From Paenibacillus profundus (GTDB taxonomy: Bacteria; Bacillota; Bacilli; Paenibacillales; Paenibacillaceae): a stretch of 64,000 nucleotides of DNA. A model generated the notes under the pieces. The model saw nothing but the letters and a program-made list of their open reading frames with translations. It was not told the DNA's origin and ran no database searches. This document shows, piece after piece, positions 55,406-64,000 of the stretch. A program made the translations under genes and the position numbers. How positions within the stretch are numbered: the stretch's first letter is position 1; every line of letters starts with the position of its first letter. The stretch is from positions 186,168 through 250,167 of the forward strand of contig NZ_JAJNBZ010000003.1 in NCBI RefSeq assembly GCF_021369635.1. The letters run 5' to 3'.

Positions 55406-55455
55406 ACAGGCTAGAGCTCTTTCCATGTCCGCAAAATAGGAGCTTGACCACGGTA

Positions 55456-56607
55456 TTACACCTTGTGCTCAAGGGCGCTTCTCTTCCAATTGGCACTCCA
55501 GCGCTCGAACCAAGCTTGGTACGCCACTTTCGGCTGCATTCCAAATTCACTCATCGTCATATCACATAGTGTGGCGTACATTTCTTCTACCGCATTGCGA
55601 TCGCCCAGTTCGGCATATAACCGCATCAGCATGTAATACCCCGATTCAATATGAGGATAGACGTTCACCTGTCTGTGATACACTTCCAAGGCCGCCGGAA
55701 AATCGTTGTCCGCAACCAGATAGTCCGCGATTTGGGTAACCAAATGCAACCACAAAGAACGAAGCCGCTGACGTTCTCCCTCCGTCCACCTATAATCACA
55801 ATCCGCCAAATAGTCTCCGCTATACCGCTGCAGCAGTTCACGGTATTTGTTGACCGAGTGCTTGGACACCGGGGGTAGGCTTTGCACTTCATGCTCCCAC
55901 TGTACGCAATCGATATCCGCTTGGTGAATCATAAGCATATAGCTTTCCTCACAGCTTACGATTTTCAGTTGCTCCTTGTAGGGCTCCAGCGCCTTGCGCA
56001 CCTGATAAATGGTCGTATATAGCTGCGTATACCCTTTTTTGGCATCCACATCGGGCCACAGCAGCTCAATGAGCGAATCCTTCCGTACCGACTTTCCCCG
56101 CTTATGCAGCAAGTAAGTGAACAGCTCCTGGGCTTTCGCCGTCCGCCAGCGCAAATGCTGGTGAGACGCCGCTCCGATATCGATGTGCAGATTTTGAAAG
56201 CAGCGGATCATGCGGATAAAAGGACCATCCCCTGGACCTGTCGTTACGGCTGCACGTTCCGCCAATCGTTCTATAGTAACGTTCAGCCTCTTGGCTTCCA
56301 CCGGTTTTAATACATAGTCGATCGCGTTCAATTCGAATGCTTTCACTGCATAATCGTCATAGGCCGTAATAAAGACGATCTGAGCCGACGGAAGTATGGA
56401 TTGCACCTGTTCTGCCAAATCGATCCCACTCATCTCCGGCATGTCGATGTCCATAAATACGACGTCTGGCATCAAAGCAGGAATGTCCTGCAAGGCCATT
56501 TGCGGATCCTGATAGGTACCTTCCACAACTATTTTCCCCTTAGCCGACAACAGTTTTTTTAAATGAACGAGCGCCAAACGCTCGTCATCGACCAAAATCG
56601 TTCTCAT
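55456..56607 (-). CDS. Response regulator with SARP-like winged helix and BTAD
   Basis: 383 residues. REC at 1-118 (ILVDDERLALVHLKKLL, Asp in VFMDIDMPEMSG, YDDYAVKAFELNAIDYVLKPV), an OmpR/SARP-type DNA-binding domain (about 150-230: RTAKAQELFTYLLHKRGKSVRKDSLIELLWPD), then a bacterial transcriptional activation domain (235-375). ATG 56607 follows CGGAGGGAAGG and overlaps the stop of a kinase remnant (CAATGAG). The partner kinase has been deleted, so it is now an orphan. Confidence 0.93.
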   Translation of the reverse strand: MRTILVDDERLALVHLKKLLSAKGKIVVEGTYQDPQMALQDIPALMPDVVFMDIDMPEMSGIDLAEQVQSILPSAQIVFITAYDDYAVKAFELNAIDYVLKPVEAKRLNVTIERLAERAAVTTGPGDGPFIRMIRCFQNLHIDIGAASHQHLRWRTAKAQELFTYLLHKRGKSVRKDSLIELLWPDVDAKKGYTQLYTTIYQVRKALEPYKEQLKIVSCEESYMLMIHQADIDCVQWEHEVQSLPPVSKHSVNKYRELLQRYSGDYLADCDYRWTEGERQRLRSLWLHLVTQIADYLVADNDFPAALEVYHRQVNVYPHIESGYYMLMRLYAELGDRNAVEEMYATLCDMTMSEFGMQPKVAYQAWFERWSANWKRSALEHKV

Positions 56608-56690
56608 TGCCTTCCCTCCGCGTGTTGAATTCGAAGTGTTACCTCCGTACCGCACCCAGGCTCTCTGGCGATGTCGATTTCATTTCCGTC
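56604..56690 (-). pseudogene. C-terminal scar of a sensor histidine kinase
   Basis: On the minus strand the last ~28 codons before the regulator read NEIDIAREPGCGTEVTLRIQ, the usual end of a HATPase_c domain (G-x-GT-x-V-x-I-x-I). The stop TGA overlaps the regulator's ATG. Upstream the match is lost. This is what remains of the cognate kinase. Confidence 0.65.
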
Positions 56691-57081
56691 ATGTTCATTA
56701 CATCTACAGGCACACTTCTCGCACGACTGAATGTTGCCCAGCTCCCGTCCCGCATTGAATAATTAGTACGCTTAAATTTTCGGGGGCTATTGTATTTCAT
56801 AGGAATTCCTGTAGTCCCTCTCTCCCATTCCAATGGCATTCAGTTGTGCCTAGTTTCACTTAATTCAATGAAGATATCCATTATATGAAAATTGTGGTTG
56901 TTTTATAGTATATACGCGGAATATACCACAATTGTTCCGTTCAAGGAATTGTAAACGGCAAACACTCAAGCTTGATATAGCCCTAGGAGCTTTGTAAACG
57001 TGCAATGATTCAGTCTGGATCATAAATATCCCCCGTCGAACAGTCGTCCGTACGGAGGATGTGTTGTTGTGTTCGCCCGCT
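56690..57081. other. AT-rich stretch with inverted repeat
   Basis: A gap of 390 bases upstream of the kinase scar. It has a perfect 9-bp inverted repeat AATTGTGGT/ACCACAATT (56890-56898 and 56925-56933), otherwise nothing recognisable. Confidence 0.5.
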
Positions 57082-57255
57082 TTATTTTATCGTATGTACA
57101 ATCGCCATACGTCTTATATCCTCTGGGCATCGCTCTAACTCGATATCTAACTGCTGCAGAACGTAAATGATATCTAATGATATTTTATCACAATTCGTAT
57201 TCGCATGGATGAATTCCATCGTATGAATCGCTTCTGTTTGCCCACTCTCTATCAT
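57082..57255 (-). CDS. Possible Spo0E-like aspartyl-phosphate phosphatase
   Basis: 57 residues. The pattern ISLDIIYVLQQLDIELERC resembles the Spo0E core (SQELD with following hydrophobics), with the usual Ser replaced by Leu, and the length suits the family. Such proteins dephosphorylate Spo0A. ATG 57255 is preferred with GAGG upstream; a GTG at 57270 is in frame. The call is uncertain. Confidence 0.45.
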   Translation of the reverse strand: MIESGQTEAIHTMEFIHANTNCDKISLDIIYVLQQLDIELERCPEDIRRMAIVHTIK

Positions 57256-57421
57256 AATCCCGTACCTCACTTCGTTCAGATTGTCCGCAGATATCGTTAG
57301 AGCTCGTCATCATTATTTTGCGACATCATTATTATAGCCCAGTCAAGTCAGGTATACTGTCGGATGCTGAAACGAAGTGCGCCTATTTTTTCTTCTATTT
57401 TTGTCGAATATCATATTACTG

Positions 57422-58747
57422 TTATGAATATGTGTCAAATGAATGGTTTTTCGTGTTTCGTTGTTTTTGTTCTTTCGTTTGCACCCATGCATGAAGGACG
57501 AAGAACATCACCGCGATGGCGGCAATCCAAGTCGAGATGACGGCTACCCCATTCAACCCGCTCCGATCATACATGATCCCTAGCACATACGGGCCAATCA
57601 TGCGGCCGACGGAGGTGATTCCTCCAGCGACCCCCATGTAGAACGGCGCCTCCCGTCCGGCACGAGCGGCAAGAAACGCAGGAACCGCTGGAGATACCAG
57701 CATTTCCCCAAGTGTAGCCAGCACCATGCCGAGCACAAATCCACCATATACCGGCACGAACCATATAACTAGATAGGCTAGTCCATAAAATACGGCGCTC
57801 CATGTCAACTGTGCCGTTAATGGCTTCGCGATCGTGCGTTTTAACCACGATATAATAGGCTGCGCCATAAAGATAAGCACGCCGTTCAACGTCCACAGTA
57901 AGCTATACATGGAAAAGCTCATATTGTGATCGGCGATATGCGGAGCAACACCTGTTCCCCAGAGGGAATTCGCAAGCCAGACAAACATGGCTCCGATCGA
58001 CATGAACAAATATAGCCGGTACGCCGCCAGCTTCTGCCATATGCTTCGTTCAGGCAGCACTCCGCTGTCGGGCAATTGCAGATCCGGCGCCGCAGCTTGC
58101 TTCCTGGCTTGTTCCGTCCCCGCTTGTTCTTGAGCAGACGGATGAGTTCCCGCCCGCCCCTCCTCCTGCATGCCGCGCAGGAAGCGGTGAAAGAAAATGG
58201 CGAAGCCAGCCGAGGTTACACCGTTCAACACGAAGGTGAGATTGAAGGAAATATCGGCTAGCACGCCGCTCATCGCAGTTCCAAGCGCAACACCGATGTT
58301 GTTCGCCACATAAATAACGTTAAAGAGCTCTTCCCTTCGATCGGCCCAGCGAAATCCGATAAAGGATTGAATGGCTGGCATCGACATGGAGTTGGTCAAG
58401 CCCAACACGGTCATCGTCGTCACATACAGCCACCAATCGGCATGTGCGGTAATGACGAGCGTGCATTGCAGAACGGACGACGCTGCCAAGGCTCCGATCA
58501 GAAGCCGGCGCACACCAATGCGATAGTATAGTCCTCCACCTAACAGTTGCCCGATGACCCCGCCCAGCATCTGCATGAAGATGACAAATCCGGCGTCTGC
58601 CAGCGAGCGGTTCAATTGTGTATGCACAAACAAGGTAGTGAGCGGCCACATGAGCGCGCCGCCTGTTGAATTGATCATGCTGGCCCATATAAAGACGTTC
58701 ATTTCCCGTGTATAATTGCGAAACATCCCTAAAGGCGAATGCCTCAT
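57422..58747 (-). CDS. Major facilitator superfamily transporter
   Basis: About 441 residues with 12 hydrophobic segments; a central cytoplasmic loop (about 190-240, Gln/Ala/Glu-rich) separates two six-helix halves. MFS features: GVIGQLLGGGLYYRIGVRRLL (loop 2-3) and GYVLGIMYDRSGLNG near the end. Similar to YfmO/multidrug or sugar exporters, substrate unknown. I chose ATG 58747; the frame begins with TTG at 58777. It lies downstream of gltB, beyond a strong terminator. Confidence 0.88.
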   Translation of the reverse strand: MRHSPLGMFRNYTREMNVFIWASMINSTGGALMWPLTTLFVHTQLNRSLADAGFVIFMQMLGGVIGQLLGGGLYYRIGVRRLLIGALAASSVLQCTLVITAHADWWLYVTTMTVLGLTNSMSMPAIQSFIGFRWADRREELFNVIYVANNIGVALGTAMSGVLADISFNLTFVLNGVTSAGFAIFFHRFLRGMQEEGRAGTHPSAQEQAGTEQARKQAAAPDLQLPDSGVLPERSIWQKLAAYRLYLFMSIGAMFVWLANSLWGTGVAPHIADHNMSFSMYSLLWTLNGVLIFMAQPIISWLKRTIAKPLTAQLTWSAVFYGLAYLVIWFVPVYGGFVLGMVLATLGEMLVSPAVPAFLAARAGREAPFYMGVAGGITSVGRMIGPYVLGIMYDRSGLNGVAVISTWIAAIAVMFFVLHAWVQTKEQKQRNTKNHSFDTYS

Positions 58748-58786
58748 TCTATCACCAACTGTCTCTCCCAAAGTCAAGGTCCTATA

Positions 58787-58838
58787 AAAAAAACCTTAGT
58801 CTGAGCTCAGAAATTTCCGAGCTGCAGACTAAGGCTAT
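58787..58838 (-). terminator. Terminator of gltB
   Basis: Minus strand CCTTAGTCTG and CAGACTAAGG pair, with an inner AGCTC/GAGCT pair, followed by eight T. Confidence 0.9.
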
Positions 58839-58849
58839 CGTATCATAAA

Positions 58850-61800
58850 TCAGTTTCCGCCGACACGTGATAAATCTCGCATATTTGCTTCAAAAGCAGT
58901 CAACAAGGCTGCCTCGCCAGTCATTCCTTTCGCTTCCATCTTCGCGATCTGCTCCATCATCCGTTTATAATCTTTCGGAATGACTTTGACCAGTTGCCGT
59001 CTTGTCGTCTCCCAGTCGCGAAGCAGACGCACGCCGAGCGCACTGTCCGTATAGTGGACATGCTGCTCGATCATCTTCTTCACCAGCAGGGCTTCCTCTT
59101 CAGCCTCCACATGCTCCAACAGCACCATCTCCAGATTGCAGCGGTCTACAAAGGAATTATCGCTGTCGAGCACATAGGCTATACCGCCAGACATCCCTGC
59201 AGCGAAGTTGCGGCCGGTCGTACCGAGCACGACGACACTTCCCCCGGTCATATATTCACAGCCGTGATCGCCGACCCCTTCCACGACGACATGGACACCG
59301 GAATTGCGGACGGCGAAGCGTTCGCCGGCAATACCGCGGATGTATGCTTCTCCGCTGGTTGCGCCATAGAAGGCCGTGTTCCCGATAATAATGTTCTCTT
59401 CCGGCACGAATGTCGCTTGCGGTGACGGCTTGACGATGATCTTGCCGCCCGAGAGGCCTTTGCCGACATAGTCGTTGCAGTCGCCCTCTACCGCCAGCGT
59501 CATGCCGCGCGGCACGAAGGCGCCGAAGCTCTGTCCGGCCGAGCCGACGAACGTGTAACGGATCGTATCCTCCGGCAAGCCGGCCGCTCCATAACGGCGC
59601 GTCACTTCACTGCCGACAATCGTGCCCGTCGCGCGGTTCACGTTGCAGATGGCAAACGTGCCTGCGATCGGCTCCTGACGCGCAAGCGCGGGCTCGGCTA
59701 ATGGAAGCAGCTCCTTCATGTCGAGCGTCTCCTCCAAGCCATGATTCTGTGCGCGCACCCGAATGCGCGCAGATCCTTCCGGCAGCTCCGGCTGATGCAA
59801 GAGTGACGACAGATCGAGGTGCTTCGCCTTCCAATGGTCGACGGCTTCCTTCACATTCAGACATTCGGAGCGGCCAATCATCTCGTCGAGCGTGCGGAAT
59901 CCGAGCTCAGCCATCAGCTCACGCAGCTCTTCCGCAATGAAGCGCATGAAGTGAACGACGTGCTGCGGGTCGCCTGCGAAGTTTTTACGCAGCTCCGGAT
60001 TCTGCGTCGCCACCCCGACCGGACATGTATCAAGCTGGCAGACTCGCATCATGACGCAGCCGATGACGACGAGCGGCGCGGTCGAGAAGCCATATTCCTC
60101 CGCTCCGAGCAGGGCGGCAATCGCCAGGTCGCGGCCGGTCATCATCTTGCCGTCCGTCTCCAGCACGATGCGGTCGCGCAAGTTGTTCAGAATGAGCGTC
60201 TGATGCGTCTCCGCTAGTCCAAGCTCCCACGGCAGTCCCGCGTGGCGGATTGATCCTTGCGGCGACGCCCCGGTGCCTCCATCGTATCCGCTGACCAGGA
60301 TGACGTCGGCGCGTCCTTTCGCCACCCCTGCAGCAATTGTGCCGACGCCGACCTCGGACACGAGCTTGACGTTGATGCGCGCGCGCGGATTCGCATTTTT
60401 CAAATCATATATCAATTCCGCCAAATCTTCGATCGAATAAATGTCATGATGCGGCGGCGGCGAGATGAGCCCGACACCTGGGGTTGAACCGCGCACTTCC
60501 GCGACCCAAGGATACACTTTGCGTCCCGGCAGCTGTCCGCCTTCGCCCGGCTTTGCGCCTTGCGCCATCTTAATCTGGATTTCCTCCGCATTGACCAAAT
60601 AATTCGACGTCACACCGAAGCGTCCCGACGCCACTTGCTTGATGGCACTCCGTCTCCAATCGCCGTTCGCATCCTTCACGAAGCGTGCCGGATCTTCTCC
60701 GCCTTCTCCCGAGTTCGATTTCCCGCCAAGGCGGTTCATCGCTATAGCCAAGCTCTCGTGCGCCTCCTTCGAGATGGAGCCGAACGACATCGCGCCGGTC
60801 TTGAACCGCTTCACGATCGACTCGACCGATTCCACTTCCTCGATGGAAACGGACGGTCCGGCAGGCTTCAATTCGAACAGGGAACGGAGCGTCCGGTTCT
60901 GGCTGTACTCGCCTTGCACCAAGGCGGAATACTTCTTATATAACTTGTAATCGTTCGTGCGGCATGCCTGTTGGAGCGTATGAATCGTCTGCGGGTTGAA
61001 GAGGTGCTCCTCCCCGCCCTTGCGCCATTGATATTCTCCGCCGGAATCGAGCTCTGGATCACGCCCCGCTTGCTGCGCAAACGCCCGAAAATGCTGGATC
61101 AGCGCTTCCTTCGCAATCTCTTCCAAGCCGATCCCGCCGATACGCGACGGTGTCCACGTGAAGTAGGCATCAATGAAGTCCTGCTTCAAGCCGACGGCTT
61201 CGAAGATTTGCGCTCCGCGGTACGATTGCACGGTGGAGATGCCCATTTTGGACAATATCTTCACCACGCCTTTCGTGGCTGCCTTGATGTAATTCTTTAC
61301 CGCCTTCTCATGCGTAATGCCGCCCAGCAAGCCTTGACGAATCATATCGTCCAGCGTCTCAAACGCCAAGTACGGGTTCACGACGCTGATGCCGTAGCCG
61401 AGCAGCAGCGCATAATGGTGCACTTCACGCGGTTCCCCGGATTCGAGAAGCAGGCTGACCTTCGTGCGTGTGCCTTGGCGAATCAGGTGGTGATGCAGGC
61501 ACGATACCGCAAGCAATGCCGGTATCGCCGCATTGTCCTCATCCACGCCACGGTCAGACAAAATAATAATGTTATGTCCTTTGCCGATGACCCTGTCTGC
61601 GGCTTCGCACATCGTCTGCAGCGCCGCACGCATGCCTTCCGCTCCTTCCTTTGCCAGGAACAGAATCGGAATCGTGATGGACTTGAAGCCTGGGCGCCGG
61701 ATATGGCGCAGCTTCGCGAACTCTTCATTCGACAGCACTGGGGTCGCAAGCTTAATATGACGGCAGCTCTCCGGCTCTGGCAGAAGCAAATTGCGCTCCG

Positions 61801-63448
61801 GCCCGATTGTCGTTCCCGTCGCCGTCACGATTTCTTCGCGAATGGCATCGATCGGCGGATTCGTAACTTGAGCGAACAATTGCTTGAAATAGTTGTACAG
61901 ACGCTGCGGCCGGTCGGACAAGATAGCGAGCGGCGCATCATATCCCATCGAACCGAGCGGCTCTACTCCGCTTGTTGCCATCGGCTCCAAAATCTTGCGC
62001 AGCTCTTCGAACGTATAGCCGAACGCTTGCTGTTGCTGCTGCACGTTCTCGTGCTTCGGCTCCGGTGTTTCTGGCGCATCAGGTAAATCGGTCAAGTCAA
62101 TCAGATGCTCATCCAACCACTCCCGATAGGGATTCTCGGCTGCAATCTGTGCTTTCACTTCCTCATCCGAAATGATGCGTCCTTGCTCCGTGTCGACAAC
62201 CAGCATCCGCCCAGGACGGAGACGATCTTTATACAGCACATGCTCTGGTGGAATATCCAATACCCCGGCTTCGGAGCTCAATATAATCAAATCATCCTTC
62301 GTCACGTAATAGCGCGAAGGACGCAGACCGTTGCGATCCAACGTCGCGCAAATCTGCACGCCGTCCGTAAACGCCAGCGCCGCCGGACCGTCCCACGGCT
62401 CCATCAAGCAGCTATGATATTCATAAAATGCCTTCTTCGTCTCATCCATGCTGTCGTGATTCGACCATGGCTCCGGCACCATCATCATGGCGACGTGCGG
62501 CAGCGGCCGACCTGCCAAATAGAGAAATTCGAAGGTATTGTCGAACATCGCCGTATCCGAACCGTCGTGGTCGATGACTGGCTTAATCTTCGCCAGATCC
62601 TCGCCAAAGATGCCGGATTGGAACAACGTCTGACGCGCATGCATCCAGTTGACATTACCGCGCAGTGTATTGATTTCTCCGTTATGAATCATATAGCGGT
62701 AAGGGTGAGCCCGCTCCCAGCTTGGAAACGTGTTCGTGCTAAAGCGCGAATGGACAAGCGCAATTGCCGTATCCAGATTCTCGTCCTGCAAATCCAAGTA
62801 AAATCGTCCGACCTGCTCTGTCGTCAGCATGCCCTTGTACACAATCTTCCGGCACGACATGCTCGGAACATAGAACGAATCTGCTCCGTCTTCCTGCGTA
62901 TAACGAATTTCTTTTTCCGCCAGCTTGCGGATCATATACAGCTTGCGTTCGAACGCCAGCTCATCTTGAAGATCGGCGCTGCGGCCGATAAATAGCTGGC
63001 GGACATAAGGCTTTACCGCCTTCGCGGACTGGCCGAGCCCTTCTTCATTCGTCGGCACCGTGCGGAAGCCGATGAACGTCTGGCCTTCTGCCTCGACAAT
63101 GCGGCGGAGCACCGTCTCATGACGTTCGCGGATGCGTTCGTCCTGAGACATGAACAGCATCCCGACGCCATATTCGCCGGATGGAGGAAGCTCGATATGC
63201 TGAGCCTTCATTTCTTTCGCAAAGAAGCGATGCGGAATCTGCAGCATAATGCCTGCACCGTCCCCGGTATTTGGTTCACTGCCTTGTCCGCCGCGGTGCT
63301 CCATGCTGACAAGCACGCTTAGCGCCTGACGAACGATATCATGAGACTTACGTCCTTTGATATGTGCGACGAAACCCATTCCGCATGCATCTTTTTCATA
63401 CTGCGGATCATATAGACCTTGTTTTGGAGGTAAGCCGTTTTGTTTCAT
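58850..63448 (-). CDS. gltB: Glutamate synthase, large subunit
   Basis: 1532 residues. NADPH-dependent synthesis of two glutamates from glutamine and 2-oxoglutarate. Class II amidotransferase with catalytic Cys22 ([11 protein letters not shown]; the first 21 residues are removed), central domain, FMN domain [15 protein letters not shown], 3Fe-4S cluster C-x5-C-x4-C ([12 protein letters not shown]) and the C-terminal GXGXG beta-helix domain. The start ATG 63448 follows GAAAGG; an in-frame TTG three codons earlier is less likely. The small subunit (gltD) and regulator gltC are not next to it in this window. Confidence 0.98.
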   Translation of the reverse strand: MKQNGLPPKQGLYDPQYEKDACGMGFVAHIKGRKSHDIVRQALSVLVSMEHRGGQGSEPNTGDGAGIMLQIPHRFFAKEMKAQHIELPPSGEYGVGMLFMSQDERIRERHETVLRRIVEAEGQTFIGFRTVPTNEEGLGQSAKAVKPYVRQLFIGRSADLQDELAFERKLYMIRKLAEKEIRYTQEDGADSFYVPSMSCRKIVYKGMLTTEQVGRFYLDLQDENLDTAIALVHSRFSTNTFPSWERAHPYRYMIHNGEINTLRGNVNWMHARQTLFQSGIFGEDLAKIKPVIDHDGSDTAMFDNTFEFLYLAGRPLPHVAMMMVPEPWSNHDSMDETKKAFYEYHSCLMEPWDGPAALAFTDGVQICATLDRNGLRPSRYYVTKDDLIILSSEAGVLDIPPEHVLYKDRLRPGRMLVVDTEQGRIISDEEVKAQIAAENPYREWLDEHLIDLTDLPDAPETPEPKHENVQQQQQAFGYTFEELRKILEPMATSGVEPLGSMGYDAPLAILSDRPQRLYNYFKQLFAQVTNPPIDAIREEIVTATGTTIGPERNLLLPEPESCRHIKLATPVLSNEEFAKLRHIRRPGFKSITIPILFLAKEGAEGMRAALQTMCEAADRVIGKGHNIIILSDRGVDEDNAAIPALLAVSCLHHHLIRQGTRTKVSLLLESGEPREVHHYALLLGYGISVVNPYLAFETLDDMIRQGLLGGITHEKAVKNYIKAATKGVVKILSKMGISTVQSYRGAQIFEAVGLKQDFIDAYFTWTPSRIGGIGLEEIAKEALIQHFRAFAQQAGRDPELDSGGEYQWRKGGEEHLFNPQTIHTLQQACRTNDYKLYKKYSALVQGEYSQNRTLRSLFELKPAGPSVSIEEVESVESIVKRFKTGAMSFGSISKEAHESLAIAMNRLGGKSNSGEGGEDPARFVKDANGDWRRSAIKQVASGRFGVTSNYLVNAEEIQIKMAQGAKPGEGGQLPGRKVYPWVAEVRGSTPGVGLISPPPHHDIYSIEDLAELIYDLKNANPRARINVKLVSEVGVGTIAAGVAKGRADVILVSGYDGGTGASPQGSIRHAGLPWELGLAETHQTLILNNLRDRIVLETDGKMMTGRDLAIAALLGAEEYGFSTAPLVVIGCVMMRVCQLDTCPVGVATQNPELRKNFAGDPQHVVHFMRFIAEELRELMAELGFRTLDEMIGRSECLNVKEAVDHWKAKHLDLSSLLHQPELPEGSARIRVRAQNHGLEETLDMKELLPLAEPALARQEPIAGTFAICNVNRATGTIVGSEVTRRYGAAGLPEDTIRYTFVGSAGQSFGAFVPRGMTLAVEGDCNDYVGKGLSGGKIIVKPSPQATFVPEENIIIGNTAFYGATSGEAYIRGIAGERFAVRNSGVHVVVEGVGDHGCEYMTGGSVVVLGTTGRNFAAGMSGGIAYVLDSDNSFVDRCNLEMVLLEHVEAEEEALLVKKMIEQHVHYTDSALGVRLLRDWETTRRQLVKVIPKDYKRMMEQIAKMEAKGMTGEAALLTAFEANMRDLSRVGGN

Positions 63449-64000
63449 GGAATGCAACCTTTCTATATAAATTGAACTTTCTTAGCATCGATATTCACGC
63501 ACTTGGAATGAATTTATAATTATTCATTTGTATTGTTTTATCATTTTAACACCGTGCTTATATCATGGCAATTTAATATTTTTATGCATATGATAATTTT
63601 AATTATTGGATAGGTTTAGCTATTGTAAAGAGCTTATCCAGCTCTCAATCCGTGTATACTGAACGATTATCGTTTATAAATAATGATTCTTTTTTTGCAC
63701 TTTTATACATATAACGAAGGTCGATCAAGAATAGAACAAAAAGTATGATCGCGCATATATGTATTTTTATTCGTTATTTTGCATGAAAGAGTATGGTTCA
63801 AGATTGAGCGGAAAGTTTTCATAACCTAAGGTTCCGTTCGTGCAGTGGCGCGTTCAGACTGAAGGGGATTCGCTTCATCTGCCCCTTTGCTTCATTCTCC
63901 CCTTTCATCAGGAGGCGGTGCGTTCAATGACCACCAAGAGTGGTACTCCCAATCTCATTCAGGAGCGGTGCGCCCTAATGACCATCAGGAGGCGGTGCGC
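63449..64000. other. Upstream region of gltB with repeat array at the end
   Basis: About 550 bases, AT-rich up to ~63840, where the gltB control region must lie. A hairpin GAAGGGG ... CCCCTTTGCTTC is at 63861-63893. From 63905 on, direct repeats of a GGAGGCGGTGCG core begin. No gene seen. Confidence 0.55.
63905..64000. repeat. Direct-repeat array running off the window
   Basis: ATCAGGAGGCGGTGCG at 63908-63923 and 63984-63999 and TTCAGGAGCGGTGCGC at 63958-63973, each of the first two followed by ..AATGACCA. Spacings are 50 and 26 bases. Confidence 0.75.

Larger units (their letters stand above)
54950..55455. other. Region between hybrid kinase and SARP-like regulator
   Basis: About 500 bases. 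Holds a possible 60-residue ORF at 55012-55194 and a terminator at 55370-55405. Otherwise nothing seen. Confidence 0.5.

Noticed and set aside
57082-57255. Firm Spo0E assignment
   Set aside because: The Ser of the SQELD motif is not conserved; kept only as possible.
63905-64000. CRISPR array
   Set aside because: Unequal spacing, imperfect units and no cas genes; called a direct-repeat array.

Overview
The window comes from a spore-forming, Gram-positive bacterium of the Paenibacillus type. The evidence is strong GGAGG ribosome-binding sites, Bacillus-style gene order around groESL/tat/ydiF/tsaD, an SspH-type spore protein, a CIRCE operator, T-box riboswitches, and a large exopolysaccharide (EPS) operon headed by CpsB/CpsC/CpsD-type phosphorelay proteins. 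The assignment is by inference, since no rRNA is present.

Layout. 1-2.5 kb: the 5' part of a secreted family-8 polysaccharide lyase and an AT-rich lipoprotein gene. 2.5-18 kb: the conserved 'ydi' neighbourhood on the minus strand: groEL-groES (CIRCE, sigma-A promoter), tatC-tatA, moaB, moaC, 5-formyl-THF cyclo-ligase, divergent ABC-F gene ydiF, then an LD-carboxypeptidase and leuA (two tandem leucine T-boxes, and a DnaA-box cluster at its 3' side), then tsaD-rimI-tsaB-tsaE. The rex gene, found in this cluster in B. subtilis, is missing. 17.8-21.2 kb: sspH and, divergently, ku plus a split ligD (ligase and polymerase as separate genes) for end-joining in spores. 21.3-26.8 kb: cardiolipin synthase, then class B PBP, M23 endopeptidase and bactofilin genes (wall/shape module).

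26.9-48.9 kb: one long minus-strand EPS operon reading cpsB, cpsC, cpsD, [structured RNA], wzx flippase, CapK-like ligase, glycosyltransferase, polymerase, asnB-type amidotransferase, tailspike-like beta-helix protein, [terminator], glycosyltransferase, UDP-glucuronate epimerase, glycosyltransferase, galU, ugd, Tat-exported beta-helix protein, rfbC, rfbD, LCP ligase and a small CxxC protein. The enzymes predict a polymer with (possibly amidated) uronic acids and rhamnose, assembled by the Wzx/Wzy route, length-controlled by CpsCD and attached or trimmed by LCP and beta-helix enzymes. A 290-bp structured stretch right after cpsD sits where the EAR processive-antitermination RNA sits in Bacillus eps operons.

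49-57.3 kb: control genes and debris: a PilZ protein divergent from an XRE repressor, with repeated CGATACG motifs between them; a badly decayed CotH/VTC/DUF4956 locus; an AbrB-like regulator; a GGDEF protein translationally coupled to a receiver-LytS-type kinase; a SARP-like response regulator whose partner kinase is reduced to its last ~28 codons; and a possible Spo0E-like phosphatase. 57.4-63.5 kb: an MFS transporter and the glutamate synthase large subunit. The last 100 bases enter a direct-repeat array that runs off the end. Copies of an intergenic hairpin repeat (AGGTTGTTCAAAAAG family) are scattered through the window. No tRNA, rRNA, CRISPR or intact insertion sequence was seen.
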